From Pseudomonas leptonychotis (GTDB taxonomy: Bacteria; Pseudomonadota; Gammaproteobacteria; Pseudomonadales; Pseudomonadaceae), in the NCBI RefSeq assembly GCF_004920405.1, contig NZ_RFLV01000001.1, forward strand, positions 1,302,001 to 1,366,000: 64,000 bases of DNA, given 5' to 3'. The notes beneath the pieces were generated by a model, which ran no database searches, had not been told where the DNA came from, and saw nothing but the letters and a program-made list of their open reading frames with translations. The translations under genes and the position numbers were made by a program. Below, in pieces: positions 38,028 through 46,854 of the stretch (position 1 is its first letter; each line of letters opens with the position of its first letter).

Positions 38028-38906
38028 ATGAACGAAATCCTTGTTCTGCTCAGTGGCGCCAGCCTGGGCATCACCGTTACCTGCAGCCTGCTACTGTTGA
38101 TCTCGCTGCTGTCCCTGCTGCCGGAAGAAAACCGCGCTTACATGGACCCGGTACCCGGCTGGATTCGGCCGGTCTGGCCATTGGTGCGTTTGGTTAGCCA
38201 TCATTTCTGCAGCAACCTGTCGCCGCGACTTATGGACTGGCTGGATATCCGCCTGCAGAAAACCGGCGCCCTGTATGTGCTGACCGCTGAAGACTTCCTG
38301 GCGCTGTGCATCACCATGGCCCTGCTGTTCCCGATTCTGGCCATTTTGCCCATGGCCAGCGGCCAGAGCGGCATTCTCTGGTCCGTGGTCTTACTAATGG
38401 CCGGCATGGGCGCCGCCCTACCGGTGATGTGGATCAGTGATACGCACAAACGCCGTGACCGCGACATCGTGCGCAACCTGCCGGTATTCCTCGAATACCT
38501 GACCATGTGCGTGGATGCCGGTTTGAACTTCCTCGGTGCCCTGCAGCAGGCCGTCGACAAAGGTCCGAACGGCGCGATGAAGAACGAGTTTCGCATCGTG
38601 CTGCGCGATATCCGCTCCGGTTTGCCGCGCGCCGAAGCGCTGTCGCGCATGGAGCAACGGGTCAATCTCAAGGACGTGACGACCTTCGTGCGCTCGGTGA
38701 TTCAAGCGGAAAAAATGGGCAGCAGCCTGCGCAACACCTTGCAGATCCAAGCTCAGCAGCGTCTTGAAGAACGCTTCCAGCGCGCAGAGAAAACCGCCAT
38801 GCAGGCGCCGGTCAAGCTGGTCATTCCCTTGATCATGTTTATCTTCCCGCTGACCTTCGTGATCCTGCTGTTCCCCATCGTAGTCAAGTTCATGGGCGAG
38901 ACATGA
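38028..38906 (+). CDS. tadC: TadC inner-membrane platform protein
   Basis: The 292-residue protein is the second F-domain platform subunit. It has N-terminal membrane segments, the conserved NLPVFLEYLTMCVDAGLNF region and RSVIQAEKMGSSLRNTLQIQA, and ends in a strong hydrophobic pair. Tad systems typically encode TadB and TadC side by side, as here. Its last bases overlap the DUF192 gene (ATGA). Confidence 0.92.
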   Translation: MNEILVLLSGASLGITVTCSLLLLISLLSLLPEENRAYMDPVPGWIRPVWPLVRLVSHHFCSNLSPRLMDWLDIRLQKTGALYVLTAEDFLALCITMALLFPILAILPMASGQSGILWSVVLLMAGMGAALPVMWISDTHKRRDRDIVRNLPVFLEYLTMCVDAGLNFLGALQQAVDKGPNGAMKNEFRIVLRDIRSGLPRAEALSRMEQRVNLKDVTTFVRSVIQAEKMGSSLRNTLQIQAQQRLEERFQRAEKTAMQAPVKLVIPLIMFIFPLTFVILLFPIVVKFMGET

Positions 38907-39250
38907 TTCCCTGCCAAGTAACCCGCGCCGATGGCAGCCGTCAGACGCTGACGCTTGAGCAGGCTGACCGTCTGTGGCCACGCCTCAAGGGGCTGCTCGG
39001 CTGGCGCGGCCTGGCACCCGCCCAGGGCATTTGGCTGCAACCTTGCAACTCAGTGCACTGCCTGTTCATGGCCTTCAGCATCGACGTGCTCTACCTCGAC
39101 TCTGCGCAACGCATCATCGCCATCCGCGCAGACCTCAAACCATGGCGCATGAGTCTGTGCTGGCCAGCCAAAAGTGTGATCGAGCTGGCCGCCGGCGAAT
39201 GCCAACGGCTCGGCCTCACCATCGGAGATCAGATTCAATGCGAGTCCTGA
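38903..39250 (+). CDS. DUF192 family protein embedded in the Tad-type operon
   Basis: The 115-residue protein matches DUF192: RLKGLLGWRGLAPAQGIWLQPCNSVHCLFMAFSIDVLYLD and the end block VIELAAGECQRLGLTIGDQI. The fold is a small beta-barrel-like domain of unknown function. No signal peptide is seen, so it should be cytoplasmic. Its start overlaps tadC by 4 nt and its end overlaps the lipoprotein gene by 13 nt, so it is translated as part of the pilus operon. Confidence 0.88.
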   Translation: MIPCQVTRADGSRQTLTLEQADRLWPRLKGLLGWRGLAPAQGIWLQPCNSVHCLFMAFSIDVLYLDSAQRIIAIRADLKPWRMSLCWPAKSVIELAAGECQRLGLTIGDQIQCES

Positions 39251-39669
39251 GTATTGCCCTACTAGCCCTATGCCTGAGTGGCTGCGCCGGCCTACAACCG
39301 AAGAACCAGATTATCGAACTGCAACAGCAGGCCGACGCCGCTTACGCTCAAGCTAACTATGCGCAAGCGAGTGAACTGTATCGCCGCCTGACCGAGAAAT
39401 TACCCACCGACGCTGGCGTGCGCTATCAACTGGGCAACAGCCTCGCCCGCAACGGCGACAACACCGGGGCCATCGCCAGCTACCGCGATGCGCTAGTGCG
39501 CGACCCGCAACACGCCCGCAGCTGGCATAACCTACTGCAAGTGCAGTTGCGTGAAGCCACACTGACCGCCGCCGAAATGCAGCGTTATCTGAATACGCAA
39601 ACACCTTATGCCGAGCAAGCCCTCGGCCGCGCCGAACAGCTACTCGAACTCTTCCCTGAAACGGAGTAG
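39238..39669 (+). CDS. tadD: TadD-like TPR lipoprotein
   Basis: The 143-residue protein has a lipoprotein signal (lipobox CLSGC, Cys16) and TPR-type repeats: DAAYAQANYAQASELYRRLTEKLP, DAGVRYQLGNSLARNG and NTGAIASYRDALVRDPQHARSWHNLL. TadD is thought to be a pilotin-like or assembly factor at the secretin. It starts at the ATG at 39238, inside the DUF192 gene; longer upstream readings in this frame are out of register with any protein-like sequence. Confidence 0.85.
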   Translation: MRVLSIALLALCLSGCAGLQPKNQIIELQQQADAAYAQANYAQASELYRRLTEKLPTDAGVRYQLGNSLARNGDNTGAIASYRDALVRDPQHARSWHNLLQVQLREATLTAAEMQRYLNTQTPYAEQALGRAEQLLELFPETE

Positions 39670-39675
39670 TCCAAC

Positions 39676-40362
39676 ATGAACCGGCGTCCACAGTCCGCTC
39701 AGGCGATGGTTGAGTTCCTGATCATCATTCCTGTGTTGATTTTGCTGATATTCGGTGCAGCGCAAGCTGCTCTGATTTATTCGGCGAAGAATGGGCTGAA
39801 CTACGCGACCTTTCAGGCCGCCCGCCTGGGGGCGATGAATCATGCGCAATACAGCGATATGCGCCGCGGGTTAACGCGCGGGATGTACCCCATGTTCTCG
39901 CAATACCCGCAGCAGGACCGTATGCAGCACACCGCCAGCGAAGTGGATAACTTTATCCTCATCACCCGCATTAGTCCCGACCAAGCCAGCTTCGGCGCCT
40001 TTGCCGAAGCCAGTGATGCCCTCGGGGTAGACGCTATCCCCAATGACAACCTGATGTTCCGCTCGACTCAACAATCGCCGGTGTCGATTCAAGACGCCAA
40101 CTTACTGAAAATACGCGTGCAGTACTGCATGCGCCTGATCGTGCCAATGGTCGAGCACATCCTCAGTTCGGCTTCGCGGTTCAATGCCGATCAAACCGTT
40201 GGCAGCTTCAGTGAAGTTTCAAAACTAAGCGCGGATTACAGCAGCGTTTGCGCAGCGCGCAATGGCTTCATCATCACATCCGAAGCGACCGTGCGCATGC
40301 AGTCGGCGGCGATCAATGACGCTGACTACTGTTCAACAGGCGCGAGAATGCGCTGCCCCTGA
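39676..40362 (+). CDS. tadE: TadE/TadF-like pseudopilin
   Basis: The 228-residue protein starts MNRRPQSAQAMVEFLIIIPVLILLIFG, a TadE signature; cleavage after Ala8 puts Glu at +5 and Phe at +6, though position -1 is Ala instead of the usual Gly. The rest is hydrophilic, with three cysteines near the C-terminus (CAARNG, DYCSTGARMRCP). It is the last gene of the pilus locus, 6 nt after tadD and convergent with recQ with only 10 bp between, and no intrinsic terminator is visible. Confidence 0.85.
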   Translation: MNRRPQSAQAMVEFLIIIPVLILLIFGAAQAALIYSAKNGLNYATFQAARLGAMNHAQYSDMRRGLTRGMYPMFSQYPQQDRMQHTASEVDNFILITRISPDQASFGAFAEASDALGVDAIPNDNLMFRSTQQSPVSIQDANLLKIRVQYCMRLIVPMVEHILSSASRFNADQTVGSFSEVSKLSADYSSVCAARNGFIITSEATVRMQSAAINDADYCSTGARMRCP

Positions 40363-40372
40363 CCGAGCCGAG

Positions 40373-42295
40373 CTACGCTTGCGCCAACCACTCCCGCACC
40401 TCGGCGTAGGGATAATCTTCCAGCGCGGCAAAGCCGCCGAGCTGGCGCGCCTTGAGCTTGGTAAACAACGGCACTCTGATGCCACAGAGAAACCGTGTCA
40501 GGCATTCGGCGCTGGGCTCGCCGCCTTTGAGCGCCTGGTATTTCTGCACAAAACCGCTGCACAGACTCTGCGCATCCTTGTCCGCCAGCGGCGGCAAAAC
40601 CGGTGGAGCCGGCAGATGGGCGACCTGCCCACGGCACACCGAACAATGCCCACACTGCTGCGGCGCGTTGGCATCGCCAAAATACGCGGCGAGGCGCTGG
40701 CTCAGGCACTGCTCGCTGGCAAACAAGTCGAGCATGGCCTGAATCCGGGCGATTTCGCTGGCTTCCTGCTGGCTGAAGTAGGCGTGCAACTCCTGGCTCA
40801 GCGCGAGCGGATCGAAGTGCGGGTCGAGCAGCGCATAGACATCGGTCATCTGCTTGCTTTCCAGTTCAATCCAGCCGCGCTCCTGGAAGAAATCCAGGGC
40901 CTTGACCACCCGGCCGCGCTCGGCCTGATGCTGGCTGTACAGCGCGTCGAAATCCACCGAGCACCAGGTTCGCGCGCGATTCGAACTGGCGACTATGGCC
41001 TCAATAAACAGGCGGCGTTCACCGTCAAACTTGCCCAGCAACGCCTCAGGCTCAATCAGGTACTTGAAACGATACTCCGCAAAGTAGGCGTAACGCGGTG
41101 CAATAATGCCGCGCAGCTCCAGCTGCACCAGCAAGGTTTTCAGCGGCAGCTGGCGGATATTGCTCTGCTCCGAGAGCGGATTGAGCATCAACTCCCATTC
41201 GCCATTCTGGCTGCTACTCAACAGCTCATTCAGCACGCAGCGAATACCGTCCAACTCCGGCGTGTCGCCGTAGACGAAGTTTTCCAGCACGTTGAGGCTG
41301 TCGCGGTTGGCCAGCACCAGGCAGTCGGATGGCTGGCCGTCACGCCCGGCGCGGCCGATTTCCTGGCTGTAGTTCTCGGTGGATTTGGGCAGGTCAAAGT
41401 GCACCACGTTGCGAATGTCTGACTTATCGATACCCATGCCGAAGGCGATGGTGGCGACGATGCAGTTAATCTGCCCGGCCATAAACTGGCGCTGGATCGC
41501 CTCGCGCGCCTCATGCGGCATGCCGGCGTGGTAAGCGCTGGCGGCAAAGCCACGCTGACTGAGCTGCTCGGCCACCTGCTCGGCGGTCTTCTGCTGGGTA
41601 ACGTAAACGATGCTCGGTTGCCCGGGCTTGGCCCCCAGCCATTCGCTCAGCCGGCGCTGCTTGTCGCGCCCAGCCACCGGCTCGACCAGTAGATTGAGGT
41701 TGGCGCGGTAGAAGCCGGTGGTGACTACGTCGTCCATGGCAATCGCAAATTTGCGCTGCATGTCGGCGATCACCGGCGGCGTGGCTGTGGCGGTGAGCAG
41801 CAACACCTGAGTAATCCCAAACTGGCGCTGATAGTCGGGCAATTTGAGGTAATCGGGCCGAAAATTATGACCCCACTCAGAAATACAGTGCGCCTCATCG
41901 ACCACCAGCAGGGAGATCGGCACCTGGCTGATGAAGTTGCGAAAACGCTCATTTTTCAGACGCTCGACCGAAATCATCAGAATTTTCAGTTCGCCGCTCT
42001 TAGCCTTGCCCATGGTCTCGTTGGTCTGCTCGCGGCTCTGCGCCGAATCGATGCTGGCCGCGCTGATGCCACGGGCATGCAGGAAGGCCAGTTGATCCTG
42101 CATCAATGCCAGCAACGGCGAGATCACCAGGGTCAGGTGCGGCAGGTGCAACGCCGGCAACTGGTAACACAAGGACTTGCCCGAACCGGTGGGAAAGATC
42201 GCCGCGGCCGAACGACCCGCCAACACGGCACTCACCACGCGCTCCTGGCCGGGGCGCAGTTGCTGAAAACCAAACACGCGCTCAAGGGTACTCAT
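40373..42295 (-). CDS. recQ: RecQ-family ATP-dependent DNA helicase
   Basis: The 640-residue protein is a superfamily 2 helicase: LRPGQERVVSAVLAGRSAAA, Walker A FPTGSGKSLCYQLP, DEAH-box VDEAHCISEWGH, QEIGRAGRDGQPSDC (motif VI), then a C-terminal region with the CGHCSVCRG cysteine cluster. The start was placed at MSTLERVFGFQQLRPGQ; a TTG thirteen codons earlier is possible but adds non-conserved residues. It acts in recombination and repair. Its 3' end abuts the pilus locus. Confidence 0.88.
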   Translation of the reverse strand: MSTLERVFGFQQLRPGQERVVSAVLAGRSAAAIFPTGSGKSLCYQLPALHLPHLTLVISPLLALMQDQLAFLHARGISAASIDSAQSREQTNETMGKAKSGELKILMISVERLKNERFRNFISQVPISLLVVDEAHCISEWGHNFRPDYLKLPDYQRQFGITQVLLLTATATPPVIADMQRKFAIAMDDVVTTGFYRANLNLLVEPVAGRDKQRRLSEWLGAKPGQPSIVYVTQQKTAEQVAEQLSQRGFAASAYHAGMPHEAREAIQRQFMAGQINCIVATIAFGMGIDKSDIRNVVHFDLPKSTENYSQEIGRAGRDGQPSDCLVLANRDSLNVLENFVYGDTPELDGIRCVLNELLSSSQNGEWELMLNPLSEQSNIRQLPLKTLLVQLELRGIIAPRYAYFAEYRFKYLIEPEALLGKFDGERRLFIEAIVASSNRARTWCSVDFDALYSQHQAERGRVVKALDFFQERGWIELESKQMTDVYALLDPHFDPLALSQELHAYFSQQEASEIARIQAMLDLFASEQCLSQRLAAYFGDANAPQQCGHCSVCRGQVAHLPAPPVLPPLADKDAQSLCSGFVQKYQALKGGEPSAECLTRFLCGIRVPLFTKLKARQLGGFAALEDYPYAEVREWLAQA

Positions 42296-42879
42296 ACCTG
42301 CCACTCCATTGACCGCCACTGCGGTAAAAAACAATTAAGACCTACAACCTGACGAGCTATTACCAATCCAACTAACAGCGCGTGCAACACAGGCGTACAG
42401 TCAAACCATGCAAATAAAAAAGGAGATGAGTATGCAGGTATCTGGTTTCAGCGGCAGCTTGCCGGTTATCCACTAGATCGCTCACCACCAAGGCCAGATG
42501 GCCGCGCAGCATAGACCCCGGTCGAACCGGAGTAGCTGACGCGAACAACGGGCCGATGCGCAATCTGGCGGAAGAACTCAGGTTCGCCGTAAGTTGTGCC
42601 AGACCATAGACCTAACGCTGCCATACAACTCGAAAGCGCCAGCGGCCACTCACGACATATCGACACCTACCTGGCACTAGCCAGTCATGCTGAAGTCGAC
42701 AGTCGCAGACAAAGGCCCTGGAAATCGCCTGAGTTGCCAACCCCGTTAGCCCTGTGGCCCGAGACAGCCATATAGCCACACCTTAGGCCGTGCAGAGCGG
42801 CCACCTGAGCAAGAGTGCAACACGCAATACTCGCAATACTCGCAAACGTGCCTGATCTCTAAGCAGATACGCACCCAAA
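42296..42879. other. Long gene-poor stretch before pckA, left part
   Basis: Beyond the recQ start there is no convincing intact gene for about 580 bp. Weak open frames on either strand have no recognisable similarity. The base composition looks less coding-like than its neighbours. The stretch holds the possible decayed small gene described separately (42426-42786) and ends at a plus-strand terminator hairpin (42877-42899). Confidence 0.6.
42426..42786 (+). pseudogene. Possible decayed small gene
   Basis: AAAAAGGAG sits just before ATGAGTATG, giving the peptide MSMQVSGFSGSLPVIH before a TAG at 42474-42476. Further protein-like fragments follow in other frames (NLAEELRFA near 42555; DTYLALASHAEVDSRRQRP near 42670), and an intrinsic terminator follows at 42877. 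A good ribosome site, fragments in three frames and a terminator suggest a gene with several frameshifts or nonsense changes. The family is not identified and chance is possible. Confidence 0.35.
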
Positions 42880-42899
42880 GCCGCCTTCGGGCGGCTTTT
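42877..42899 (+). terminator. Hairpin terminator on the plus strand
   Basis: A 9-bp perfect stem AAAGCCGCC-TTCG-GGCGGCTTT followed by a T lies at 42877-42899. The UUCG-type loop and the GC stem are classic. There is no intact plus-strand gene before it, which fits a decayed or very small transcription unit at about 42400-42870. Confidence 0.7.
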
Positions 42900-42928
42900 C
42901 CGTATTTGCCGTCCCTATTCGTTAGAGA

Positions 42929-42974
42929 GGCGCTTTAGCCGCGAAAACCCTCAATAGCACGCCGCTAAAGCGCC
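42929..42974. repeat. 11-bp inverted repeat with 24-nt spacer
   Basis: Arms GGCGCTTTAGC (42929-42939) and GCTAAAGCGCC (42964-42974) are exact complements. It lies beyond the pckA terminator. The core GCGCTTTAGC resembles the hairpin in the dispersed element copies, so it may be a fragment of the same family. Confidence 0.5.
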
Positions 42975-43007
42975 CCCAATAGATTGCTGCTTAATTATTC
43001 ACACATA

Positions 43008-43035
43008 AAAAAACCGCCGATTAAGGCGGTTTTTT
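43008..43035 (-). terminator. Intrinsic terminator of pckA
   Basis: An 11-bp stem (AAAAAACCGCC with GGCGGTTTTTT) and a 6-nt loop lie 19 nt past the pckA stop. It ends in a T run on both strands, so it can work in either direction. Confidence 0.9.
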
Positions 43036-43053
43036 CAACGCAGCTGTTACAGC

Positions 43054-44595
43054 TTAGAGCTGTGGGCCGGCGCTCTTGATGGCATCGCTGACATCGAACT
43101 TCTGGAAGTTCTCGATAAACAGCTTGGCCAGGCCTTTAGCAGCCTCGTCGTAGGCGTTCTTGTCTTCCCAGGTATTGCGCGGGTTGAGCAAGTTGGTTTC
43201 AACACCGGGTACCGACTTCGGCACGCTCAGGTTGATGATCGGCAGCTGCTCAGTTTCGGTACCGATCAACGCGCCGCTCTGGATGGCCGCGATCACTCCG
43301 CGAGTGGTCGGAATGTTAAAGCGCTTGCCAACGCCGTAGCCGCCGCCGGTCCAGCCGGTGTTAACCAGGTAAACCTTGGAACCGAAACCACGGATACGCT
43401 TGATCAACAGCTCAGCGTATTCGCCAGCCGGACGCGGGAAGAACGGCGCGCCGAAGCAGGTGGAGAAGGTCGACTTGATGCCGCCGCCGCTGCCCATTTC
43501 AGTGGAGCCAACCAGCGCGGTGTAGCCCGACAGGAAGTGGTAAGCCGCCTGTTCTTCGCTGAGGATCGAAACCGGCGGCAGTACGCCAGTCAGGTCGCAG
43601 GTCAGGAAGATCACTGCATTCGGCTCGCCACCGAGGTTTTTCTCGCTGCGCTTCTCAACCAGCTCCAGCGGGTAAGCCGCACGGCTGTTCTGGGTCAGGC
43701 TGTCATCGGCATAGTTCGGTACGCGGTTTTCGTCGAGAACCACGTTCTCCAGTACGGCGCCGAACTGGATGGCTTTCCAGATCACCGGCTCGTTCTTCTC
43801 GGACAGGTCGATGCACTTGGCGTAGCAGCCGCCTTCGATGTTGAACACCACGCCAACGCCCCAACCGTGCTCGTCGTCACCGATCAGGTAACGGCTCGGG
43901 TCGGCCGACAGGGTGGTCTTACCGGTGCCGGACAGGCCGAAGAACAGGGTTACGTCGCCATCTTCACCGATGTTGGCGGCGCAATGCATTGGCAGCACGT
44001 CAGCATCTGGCAGCAGGAAGTTCTGCACGCTGAACATGGCTTTCTTCATCTCGCCGGCGTAACGCATGCCTGCGATCAGGACTTTCTTGGCGGCGAAATT
44101 GATGATCACGCAGCCATCAGAATTGGTGCCGTCACGCTCAGGCACACACTCGAAGTTGGCGACGTTGAGCACTTGCCACTCGTCCTTACCCGCCGGGTTG
44201 TACTGCTCCGGATTGATAAAAAGGCAACGGCCGAACAGGTTCTGCCAGGCGGTAGCGGTGGTCATTTTGACCGGCAGGTAGTGGGCGTCAGCAGAACCTA
44301 CATGAACGTAGGAAACGAAGCTGTCTTGCGCGTCGGAGAACGCCTGAACGCGGTCCCACAGGGCATCAAACTTGTCGGCGGGGAACGGACGGTTGATCGC
44401 GCCCCAGGCGATTTTCGCCTCGGTGCTCGACTCTTGCACGATGAAGCGATCAGCCGGAGAACGACCCGTACGATGGCCTGTACGAACGACTAGGGAGCCG
44501 TTGGCGGCCAGTTCACCTTCACCGCGACGAAGGGCTTCTTCGACCAGTTGGGCGGCGCTGATGTCGGTGTGCACGGCGTTGTTGGCTTGCGTCAT
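43054..44595 (-). CDS. pckA: Phosphoenolpyruvate carboxykinase (ATP)
   Basis: PckA converts oxaloacetate and ATP into phosphoenolpyruvate, the first step of gluconeogenesis from C4 acids. The 513-residue protein has [16 protein letters not shown] [16 protein letters not shown], the kinase loop [14 protein letters not shown] (about residue 225), IGDDEHGWG, and [16 protein letters not shown]. The family is usually 510-540 residues long. Upstream lies an inverted repeat (44638-44664) that resembles an RccR site, consistent with carbon-source control. The downstream terminator is strong. Confidence 0.96.
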   Translation of the reverse strand: MTQANNAVHTDISAAQLVEEALRRGEGELAANGSLVVRTGHRTGRSPADRFIVQESSTEAKIAWGAINRPFPADKFDALWDRVQAFSDAQDSFVSYVHVGSADAHYLPVKMTTATAWQNLFGRCLFINPEQYNPAGKDEWQVLNVANFECVPERDGTNSDGCVIINFAAKKVLIAGMRYAGEMKKAMFSVQNFLLPDADVLPMHCAANIGEDGDVTLFFGLSGTGKTTLSADPSRYLIGDDEHGWGVGVVFNIEGGCYAKCIDLSEKNEPVIWKAIQFGAVLENVVLDENRVPNYADDSLTQNSRAAYPLELVEKRSEKNLGGEPNAVIFLTCDLTGVLPPVSILSEEQAAYHFLSGYTALVGSTEMGSGGGIKSTFSTCFGAPFFPRPAGEYAELLIKRIRGFGSKVYLVNTGWTGGGYGVGKRFNIPTTRGVIAAIQSGALIGTETEQLPIINLSVPKSVPGVETNLLNPRNTWEDKNAYDEAAKGLAKLFIENFQKFDVSDAIKSAGPQL

Positions 44596-44637
44596 GTGGG
44601 TCCCCGTCGGCCATATGGCCGAGTCTTCCGAACGTTT

Positions 44638-44664
44638 TGTAGTAGAAAGTAGAGCACTACTACA
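44638..44664. promoter_or_regulatory. RccR-like inverted repeat upstream of pckA
   Basis: Perfect 8-bp arms TGTAGTAG and CTACTACA with an 11-nt spacer lie 43-69 nt upstream of the pckA ATG. From memory, RccR, a KDPG-responsive regulator of primary carbon metabolism in Pseudomonas, binds TGTAGT/ACTACA half-sites, and pckA is among genes of that pathway. The match of arms and target makes this the best reading, but the site could also serve another repressor. Confidence 0.55.
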
Positions 44665-44768
44665 GCGAAAAAAGTGCGCCGGATTATGCCAGAAAAAGCC
44701 GACTGCGGGTGCAGCCTCTGATCAGATCATTCCGGCACGGTTTACGTGCGATTTGCCCACTAATCTGC

Positions 44769-44917
44769 TTACGATCTAGCGAGCTAGAGCCCTGCAAGGC
44801 AAAAAACGAGCATAACTCGCTTCACTCGCCCTTCGGGTCGCGCTAAAGCGCGTTAGCCGCAAGCGGCTTGCCGAGCCTATTTTTAACGCAGCAGGGCCGA
44901 CGCGCAGCAGATCGTAA
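44769..44917. repeat. Dispersed palindromic element, full-length copy 3 (hslO 3' side)
   Basis: The 149-bp element is bounded by 9-bp terminal inverted repeats TTACGATCT and AGATCGTAA and ends at the base next to the hslO stop codon (44918-44920). Internal hairpins include CCCTTCGGG, CGCGCT-AA-AGCGCG (44839-44852) and AGCCGC-AA-GCGGCT. It fills most of the 322-bp gap between pckA and hslO. Copies at 242-418 and 8930-8998 are related. No open frame in it is credible as a gene. Confidence 0.75.
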
Positions 44918-45805
44918 TCAGTGGCGCGTATCCGATGGCGCATCACTGCTGCCATCGATAAACAGTTGCAGCACATCGGCGGCATCGAATAGATAGCGCT
45001 CATTGCAGAACTGGCAATCAATTTCCACCTGGCCCCCATGCTCCTGCATCAGCGCCTCAGCATCGGCTTGGCCGAGGCTGATCAACGCACGACTGGAGCG
45101 CTCCCGCGAGCAGCTGCAACCAAACTGCAGGGCGCGAGGGTCGAACAGGCGCAGCGCTTCCTGATGGTACAAGCGGTGCAGCAAGGTTTCGTTATCCAAA
45201 CCCAAGAGCTCTTCAGCCTTCACCGTGTCCGCCAGGGCAATGGTGTGTTGCCAGCTGGCTTCACGCTCATCCGCTTCGGTCAGGCGGTCGGCCGGCAGTT
45301 GTTGCAGCAGCAAACCGCGAGCACGTTGCCCATCGGCGCTCAACCAGAAACGCGTGGGCAGCTGTTCGGAGGTGGCAAAATAATTGGTCAGGCAATCCGC
45401 CAGGGTGTCGCCTTCCAAGTCAACAACCCCTTGATAACGCTGCCCGGCTTTCGGGTCGACGGTGATGGCCAGCACACCATCAGGCATCAGCCCACGCAGG
45501 CTGGCATCGGCGGCAATCTGTTCAGCGTGATAGCGGGCGATACCACGCAACTCGCCCTCGCTGGAGCATTCGACCATCAGCAACGGCAGAGCACCGGAGG
45601 AGCGCGCCTGAAGAATCAGCAGACCTTCAAATTTCAGGGTGCCGATCAGCAACGCGGCGGCCGCCAGCAACTCACCGAGTAGCTGGGCAACGGGCTGGGG
45701 GTAGGCATGTTTGGCCAGCACGTGGCTGTAACTGTCGGTTAAGCCGACCAGTTCACCGCGTATATCGCTGTCATCGAACAAGAAGCGTTGGGAAAAATCA
45801 GGCAT
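44918..45805 (-). CDS. hslO: Redox-regulated chaperone Hsp33
   Basis: Hsp33 is a holdase switched on by oxidation. The 295-residue protein has the N-terminal substrate domain ([20 protein letters not shown]) and the C-terminal zinc switch CSC...(about 27-32 residues)...CQFC near residues 231-267, the CXCX27-32CXXC pattern. The ATG at 45805 gives the conserved [10 protein letters not shown] start; the frame is open upstream to a TTG at 45865. It is the usual pckA neighbour in Pseudomonas. Confidence 0.95.
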   Translation of the reverse strand: MPDFSQRFLFDDSDIRGELVGLTDSYSHVLAKHAYPQPVAQLLGELLAAAALLIGTLKFEGLLILQARSSGALPLLMVECSSEGELRGIARYHAEQIAADASLRGLMPDGVLAITVDPKAGQRYQGVVDLEGDTLADCLTNYFATSEQLPTRFWLSADGQRARGLLLQQLPADRLTEADEREASWQHTIALADTVKAEELLGLDNETLLHRLYHQEALRLFDPRALQFGCSCSRERSSRALISLGQADAEALMQEHGGQVEIDCQFCNERYLFDAADVLQLFIDGSSDAPSDTRH

Positions 45806-46021
45806 GCCAACTTCACTGAATGTGATTCGGCCCGCGATTTTAGGCGCAAACGCCCCTCCGACCAAGCGCCTCTTATCTATCAGCCTTGCGGGGAAAGGCT
45901 ATCGATAGCCATCGGCATCACAGTTAGCGACAAAAGGTAGGGCGAATCTTTGCAATATAAGCAGGGAATACCTAGCATGCCCGCCGCCTTAATCCCTTAC
46001 AGATGACAAGGATGCCATTGC

Positions 46022-46816
46022 ATGCCCCGCTCTTTTATCAACGACCAATGGCGTGTACGCCCATTGCTGGCTAGCCATATTGTCGCCCTGCTCCTGCTGA
46101 CCAGCTGGCTGTGGGCACCCAGTCGTGCCCTGTGGGACCAGTTCGATCTGCAACTGTTTAGCCTGCTCAATCAGCCCGTGCATGCCGCCGGCCTGTGGGC
46201 CAAAACCTGGGCTATTGGCAGCATGCGCCCAGTGGATATGGGCGTTGGCGTGCTGATGTTGGCCGTGATGCTAAAAGCCAACTGGGTGTTCAGCGGCGTA
46301 CAGGTGCGCAAAGCGCTGTATGCCTTCCTGGCTACGTTGGTTGTCATGCTGCTGTTTCGCGTTGGCTTCGCGGAGCTGGTCAAACTGATGGGCTGGCAGC
46401 GTCCGAGTGCATCGCTGGTAGTAGAAGGCGCCGCGCGCCTGACCGAAATTTTCCCGGGCTGGGAAAAGCGCTGGGACATGAAAGACAGCGCCACCCGCAG
46501 CTTCCCCGGCGATCACGCCTCGGTGCTGTTGATATGGGCGATGTTTATCAGCCTGTTTGCGCGCAATTGGAATTTGCTGCTGGTCTGGGTAATGGCCGTA
46601 GTCTTTATGCTGCCGCGCTTGGTGGCCGGCGCGCACTGGGGTTCGGACGCCCTGGTGGGTGGCGTATTCCTCGCCCTGCTGGGCCTTGCGTGGGCCTGTT
46701 TCACACCCTTTGCCTACAAGGCCAGTGAATGGCTGGAAAAAGTCACCCTGCCGATTACTCGCCTGCTGGCCAAGGTACCGCTACTCGGCCGATTGAGCAT
46801 TATCCGCGGCCATTAA
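46022..46816 (+). CDS. PAP2-family membrane phosphatase, LpxT-like
   Basis: The 264-residue protein has about six membrane helices and the three PAP2 motifs: LMGWQRPSASL, SFPGDHASVLLIW and PRLVAGAHWGSDALVG. The pattern (SFPGDH, FPR-x-x-GAHW-x-TD-like ending) resembles LpxT, which transfers phosphate from undecaprenyl diphosphate to lipid A, so lipid A or another lipid phosphate is a likely substrate. It is divergent from hslO and next to hslR in the conserved Pseudomonas order. Enzyme activity is not proven. Confidence 0.85.
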   Translation: MPRSFINDQWRVRPLLASHIVALLLLTSWLWAPSRALWDQFDLQLFSLLNQPVHAAGLWAKTWAIGSMRPVDMGVGVLMLAVMLKANWVFSGVQVRKALYAFLATLVVMLLFRVGFAELVKLMGWQRPSASLVVEGAARLTEIFPGWEKRWDMKDSATRSFPGDHASVLLIWAMFISLFARNWNLLLVWVMAVVFMLPRLVAGAHWGSDALVGGVFLALLGLAWACFTPFAYKASEWLEKVTLPITRLLAKVPLLGRLSIIRGH

Positions 46817-46854
46817 CCTGGCCCCACGGCGGTTTGCCTGAGCCAACCGCCGTA

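Noticed and set aside
42372..42666. Two minus-strand open frames before pckA
   Set aside because: Short, without ribosome sites and overlapping each other in different frames, with no protein-like motifs.
44776..45039. Open frame across the dispersed element into hslO, antisense
   Set aside because: Its reading YDLLRVGPAALK and SASRLRLTRFSATRRASEAS comes from the repeat element itself, so it is an element artefact, not a gene.
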